A stretch of DNA of 9,109 nucleotides from Phycisphaerales bacterium (GTDB lineage Bacteria; Planctomycetota; Phycisphaerae; Phycisphaerales; SM1A02). A model generated the notes under the pieces. That model searched no databases, was not told the origin of the DNA, and saw nothing but the letters and a program-made list of their open reading frames with translations. The stretch covers positions 1 to 9,109 of the forward strand of contig DOVP01000231.1 of NCBI GenBank assembly GCA_003520025.1. The letters run 5' to 3'. A program made the translations under genes and the position numbers. Numbering within the stretch: the stretch's first letter is position 1; every line of letters starts with the position of its first letter. This document shows positions 7,188-9,109 of the stretch, piece by piece.

Positions 7188-7601
7188 CTACACGGCTTCC
7201 TTGATGGCCTCCGCAAGCGTCTCGCCGCCCACAAGTTCACCCGCCTTCCACTCGAGGCCCAGTCCGCTGCCATCGGCGTGCTTTGGAATGATGTGGAAGT
7301 GCACGTGGAAGACGGCCTGGTTCGCGGCGGCGCCGTTGTTCTGGAGCACGTTGTAGTCACTGCAACCGGTGACGGCCACGACCGCTCTGGCAATACGTGG
7401 AAGCACACGGCCGACCGCCGCCGCGGCGTCGTCCGAGAGTTCATGGAGAAACGCAACACGCTCCTTCGGAATCACGAGCACATGTCCAACACTGAGCGGG
7501 CCGACATCGAGAAAGGCCAGCACATGCTCGTCTTCGTACACACGGTGGCAGGGGATCTCACCATCGAGGATGCGTCCGAAGATGGTCGGTTCGGTACTCA
7601 T
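7188..7601 (-). CDS. HIT-family (histidine triad) nucleotide hydrolase/transferase
   Basis: The 137-residue protein is a single HIT domain of normal length. The N-terminal signature IFGRILDGEIPCHRVYED is followed by FLDVGPLSVGHVLVIPK. The C-terminal triad FHVHFHIIP has His99, His101 and His103, of which the middle one should be the nucleophile that takes the nucleotidyl group. QNNGAAANQ just before it is typical of the HINT-like bacterial branch. Members cleave the phosphoramidate or anhydride bond of AMP-type nucleotides; the physiological substrate is usually unknown. The start is chosen at 7601 (MSTEP). An in-frame ATG at 7616 would add five residues. Neither has a Shine-Dalgarno, but TATCTT ends exactly six bases before 7601, supporting a leaderless start there. 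Family members also usually begin a few residues before the IFxxI motif. Confidence 0.92.
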   Translation of the reverse strand: MSTEPTIFGRILDGEIPCHRVYEDEHVLAFLDVGPLSVGHVLVIPKERVAFLHELSDDAAAAVGRVLPRIARAVVAVTGCSDYNVLQNNGAAANQAVFHVHFHIIPKHADGSGLGLEWKAGELVGGETLAEAIKEAV

Positions 7602-7607
7602 GCCGGG

Positions 7608-7613
7608 AAGATA
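7608..7613 (-). promoter_or_regulatory. Candidate -10 element of the HIT gene (leaderless start)
   Basis: TATCTT read on the - strand (7613 down to 7608) is followed by six bases and the ATG at 7601, the same spacing as at pabB and nadC. It matches TATAAT at four of six positions. No convincing -35 is present. A competing element is TATAGA at 7645-7640 on the same strand, which would give a short leader instead. Confidence 0.35.
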
Positions 7614-7641
7614 CATCGGGAGGCGAGAGTCGGCGTGCCTC

Positions 7642-7647
7642 TATACT
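7642..7647 (+). promoter_or_regulatory. Candidate -10 element of nadC-birA (leaderless start)
   Basis: TATACT matches TATAAT at five of six positions and ends six bases before the nadC ATG at 7654. Transcription would begin at or within a base of the ATG. There is no Shine-Dalgarno between the two. The -35 region (about 7619-7624, GGAGGC) does not resemble TTGACA. Confidence 0.5.
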
Positions 7648-7653
7648 TCGCGA

Positions 7654-8529
7654 ATGAATGCGGCGACCTTGCTTCCGACCCATGTGATCGTGGACGACCT
7701 TGGTCGATGGGTGCGCGAAGACGGTCTCGATGAGGGGGACATCACCACCGAGGTGCTTGTCGAAGTCGGTGAGCACGCGTCGATGCGACTCGTTGCGAGG
7801 GAAGATCTTGTGGTCTGCGGGCTGGAGCCAGTCGTTCGCGGGCTCGAGGTACTCGGCTGCGGGTTGACGCTACAGCCGACGCTGCGCGACGGCGACACCG
7901 CGTCGGTGGGTGAGGCACTTGGCACGCTCTCGGGCGACCGCCGCGCCATACTGGGATTGGAGCGGACGATTCTCAATTTGCTTGGGCGGCTCTGCGGGGT
8001 GGCCACATGCACACGGCGATTCGTCGATGCGATTGCAGGGACAGATGCCGTCATCACGGACACCAGAAAAACGATGCCCGGCCTTCGCCTGTGGGACAAG
8101 TACGCCGTGCTGTGCGGAGGTGGCATCTCGCACCGAACGGGACTTCATGATGCGGCACTCTTCAAGGACAATCACTTTGCCGGAATGTCACCGGTCGAGA
8201 TGGCAGCGGCGCTCAGCCGCGCGATCGCGGCGGCCAGGGCCGACCGCTCGCTCGCATTCGTTGAAGTCGAAGTTGACACGCTGGAGCAGTTGGACGCCGT
8301 CTTGCCACTTCCCGGCCTTGACATCATCCTGCTTGACAACATGCCCCCGGAGGTGATGCGGGAGGCGGTTGCGCGGCGTGATGACGTTGCGCCGGCTGTC
8401 AAACTCGAGGCCTCCGGCGGGATTACACTCGACACCGCCCGAGCCGCTGCCGAAAGCGGTGTCGATCGCATTGCGGTGGGGGCCACGACGCGAGACGCGA
8501 CGATCTTGGACATCGGACTCGATGCGTGA
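7654..8529 (+). CDS. nadC: Nicotinate-nucleotide pyrophosphorylase (carboxylating), NadC
   Basis: This 291-residue cytosolic enzyme condenses quinolinate with phosphoribosyl pyrophosphate to give nicotinate mononucleotide and CO2, in de novo NAD synthesis. The N-terminal sandwich domain contains DEGDITTEVLV. The barrel has the substrate-binding blocks TDTRKTMPGLR (Arg138, Lys139), GGGISHRTGLHD (His160, Arg161), FKDNHF (Lys171), VEVEVDTLEQL, DIILLDNM and LEASGGITLDTA, and ends with SGVDRIAVGATT. All basic quinolinate/PRPP residues expected for the family are visible. One consensus position differs: GGGxNHR has Ser instead of Asn. The frame is open upstream as far as 7369, but that part is antisense to the HIT gene and is spurious. 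ATG 7654 fits the family start. The stop overlaps the birA GTG by four bases (GTGA), so the two genes are co-transcribed and probably translationally coupled. Confidence 0.96.
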   Translation: MNAATLLPTHVIVDDLGRWVREDGLDEGDITTEVLVEVGEHASMRLVAREDLVVCGLEPVVRGLEVLGCGLTLQPTLRDGDTASVGEALGTLSGDRRAILGLERTILNLLGRLCGVATCTRRFVDAIAGTDAVITDTRKTMPGLRLWDKYAVLCGGGISHRTGLHDAALFKDNHFAGMSPVEMAAALSRAIAAARADRSLAFVEVEVDTLEQLDAVLPLPGLDIILLDNMPPEVMREAVARRDDVAPAVKLEASGGITLDTARAAAESGVDRIAVGATTRDATILDIGLDA

Positions 8530-9086
8530 ATGACATCGGATCGATTGCGAATTGGCCGGACAAACTCGAATCGCTGGTCGAGCAGATCGGGCCGCCGCTG
8601 AGACTGTGCCGCGTTATTGCAGAGTGCGCGAGCACGCAGGATCAAGCACGTCCGCTCGGGCTCGGCGCCGTGGTACTCGCGGGTCGGCAGACCGCCGGAC
8701 GCGGCCAGCGGGGGAACGAATGGGCCGACACCGGGGATGGGGGGCTTGCTTTCAGTGTTGTCTTGCCGGCAACCACTCTGCCGGAGCGATCTCGTGACAT
8801 CGCCGATGCGATTGCAGTCGGACTCGGCCAGTGGATTCCGCGGCGACTTCGTGTCAAGGCGCCCAATGACGTTTGTCTCGATGGCCGCAAACTCGCCGGT
8901 GTTCTGATCGAGCAGGCGGACGGGGTCGCGGTCATCGGTGTCGGCATCAACGTCGGGCAGACCCACTTTGAAGGCGAACTCACAGAAACTGCGATCAGTC
9001 TTCACCAAGCCGGCATCTCACGGGATCGCATGGAGGTGCTCGAGGGGGTGCTTCCCGGCATCGTTGCTGCGTGGGATGCGGGCTGA
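8526..9086 (+). CDS. birA: Biotin--[acetyl-CoA-carboxylase] ligase, catalytic domain only
   Basis: The 186-residue protein activates biotin with ATP to biotinyl-5'-AMP and attaches it to the lysine of biotin carboxyl carrier protein. Visible motifs are CASTQDQA (35-41), the biotinyl-AMP loop GRGQRGNEW (58-66), GGLAFSVVLP (72-81), KAPNDV (111-116), GRKLAGVLIE with the active lysine Lys122, and VIGVGINV (136-143). There is no N-terminal helix-turn-helix, so it cannot repress like E. coli BirA (group I ligase). The protein stops at AAWDAG, about where the small SH3-like C-terminal domain would begin, so that domain appears absent. Two consensus positions differ: GRGRRGR is GRGQRGN, and KWPND is KAPND. 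The start is GTG 8526, overlapping the nadC stop. A downstream partner gene may lie beyond the window edge. Confidence 0.9.
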   Translation: MNDIGSIANWPDKLESLVEQIGPPLRLCRVIAECASTQDQARPLGLGAVVLAGRQTAGRGQRGNEWADTGDGGLAFSVVLPATTLPERSRDIADAIAVGLGQWIPRRLRVKAPNDVCLDGRKLAGVLIEQADGVAVIGVGINVGQTHFEGELTETAISLHQAGISRDRMEVLEGVLPGIVAAWDAG

Positions 9087-9109
9087 GGCGACTTCCGGGG
9101 GCAGTTCAG

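Noticed and set aside
8116..8145. NadC GGGISHR with Ser in place of the consensus Asn as a sign of altered specificity.
   Set aside because: Ser is, to my knowledge, also found at this position in human QPRT, and all basic substrate-binding residues are intact, so normal activity is the simplest reading.

Overview
The window is a dense stretch of a GC-rich bacterial chromosome carrying eight protein genes, one of them cut by the left edge. I see no RNA genes, insertion sequences, CRISPR arrays or phage genes, and no gap between genes longer than 112 bases. The mix is a TgpA-like transglutaminase, a two-motif PilZ-like protein, pyruvate phosphate dikinase with a lysine/arginine-rich N-terminal tail, a HIT protein, NadC and a minimal biotin ligase. 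I would guess Planctomycetota, perhaps Phycisphaerae. That is an inference from overall flavour, with no marker gene behind it.

Left block, + strand (1-3093): the C-terminal part of a membrane-anchored transglutaminase-like protein (intact Cys-His-Asp triad, one membrane helix, DUF4129-like tail). It overlaps by ATGA a class I SAM-dependent methyltransferase. After 112 bases containing a hairpin comes a YcgR-like PilZ protein with a degenerate second motif.

Middle block (3035-7177): pabB (aminodeoxychorismate synthase component I) lies on the - strand and its 3' end overlaps the PilZ gene by 59 bases tail to tail. It diverges from ppdK (pyruvate phosphate dikinase) across 93 bases.

Right block (7188-9086): a HIT-family hydrolase on the - strand ends 10 bases from ppdK and diverges, across 52 bases, from the nadC-birA pair (NAD synthesis and biotin-protein ligase), which overlap by GTGA.

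The genes are core metabolism: folate (pabB), PEP/pyruvate interconversion (ppdK), NAD (nadC) and biotinylation (birA). I found no new multi-gene system. The observation most worth testing is in start signals. The three genes lacking a Shine-Dalgarno (pabB, the HIT gene, nadC) each carry a TATNNT hexamer ending exactly six bases before the ATG, as expected if transcription starts at the ATG (leaderless mRNA). The methyltransferase, PilZ and ppdK genes have clear GGAG-type ribosome binding sites instead.
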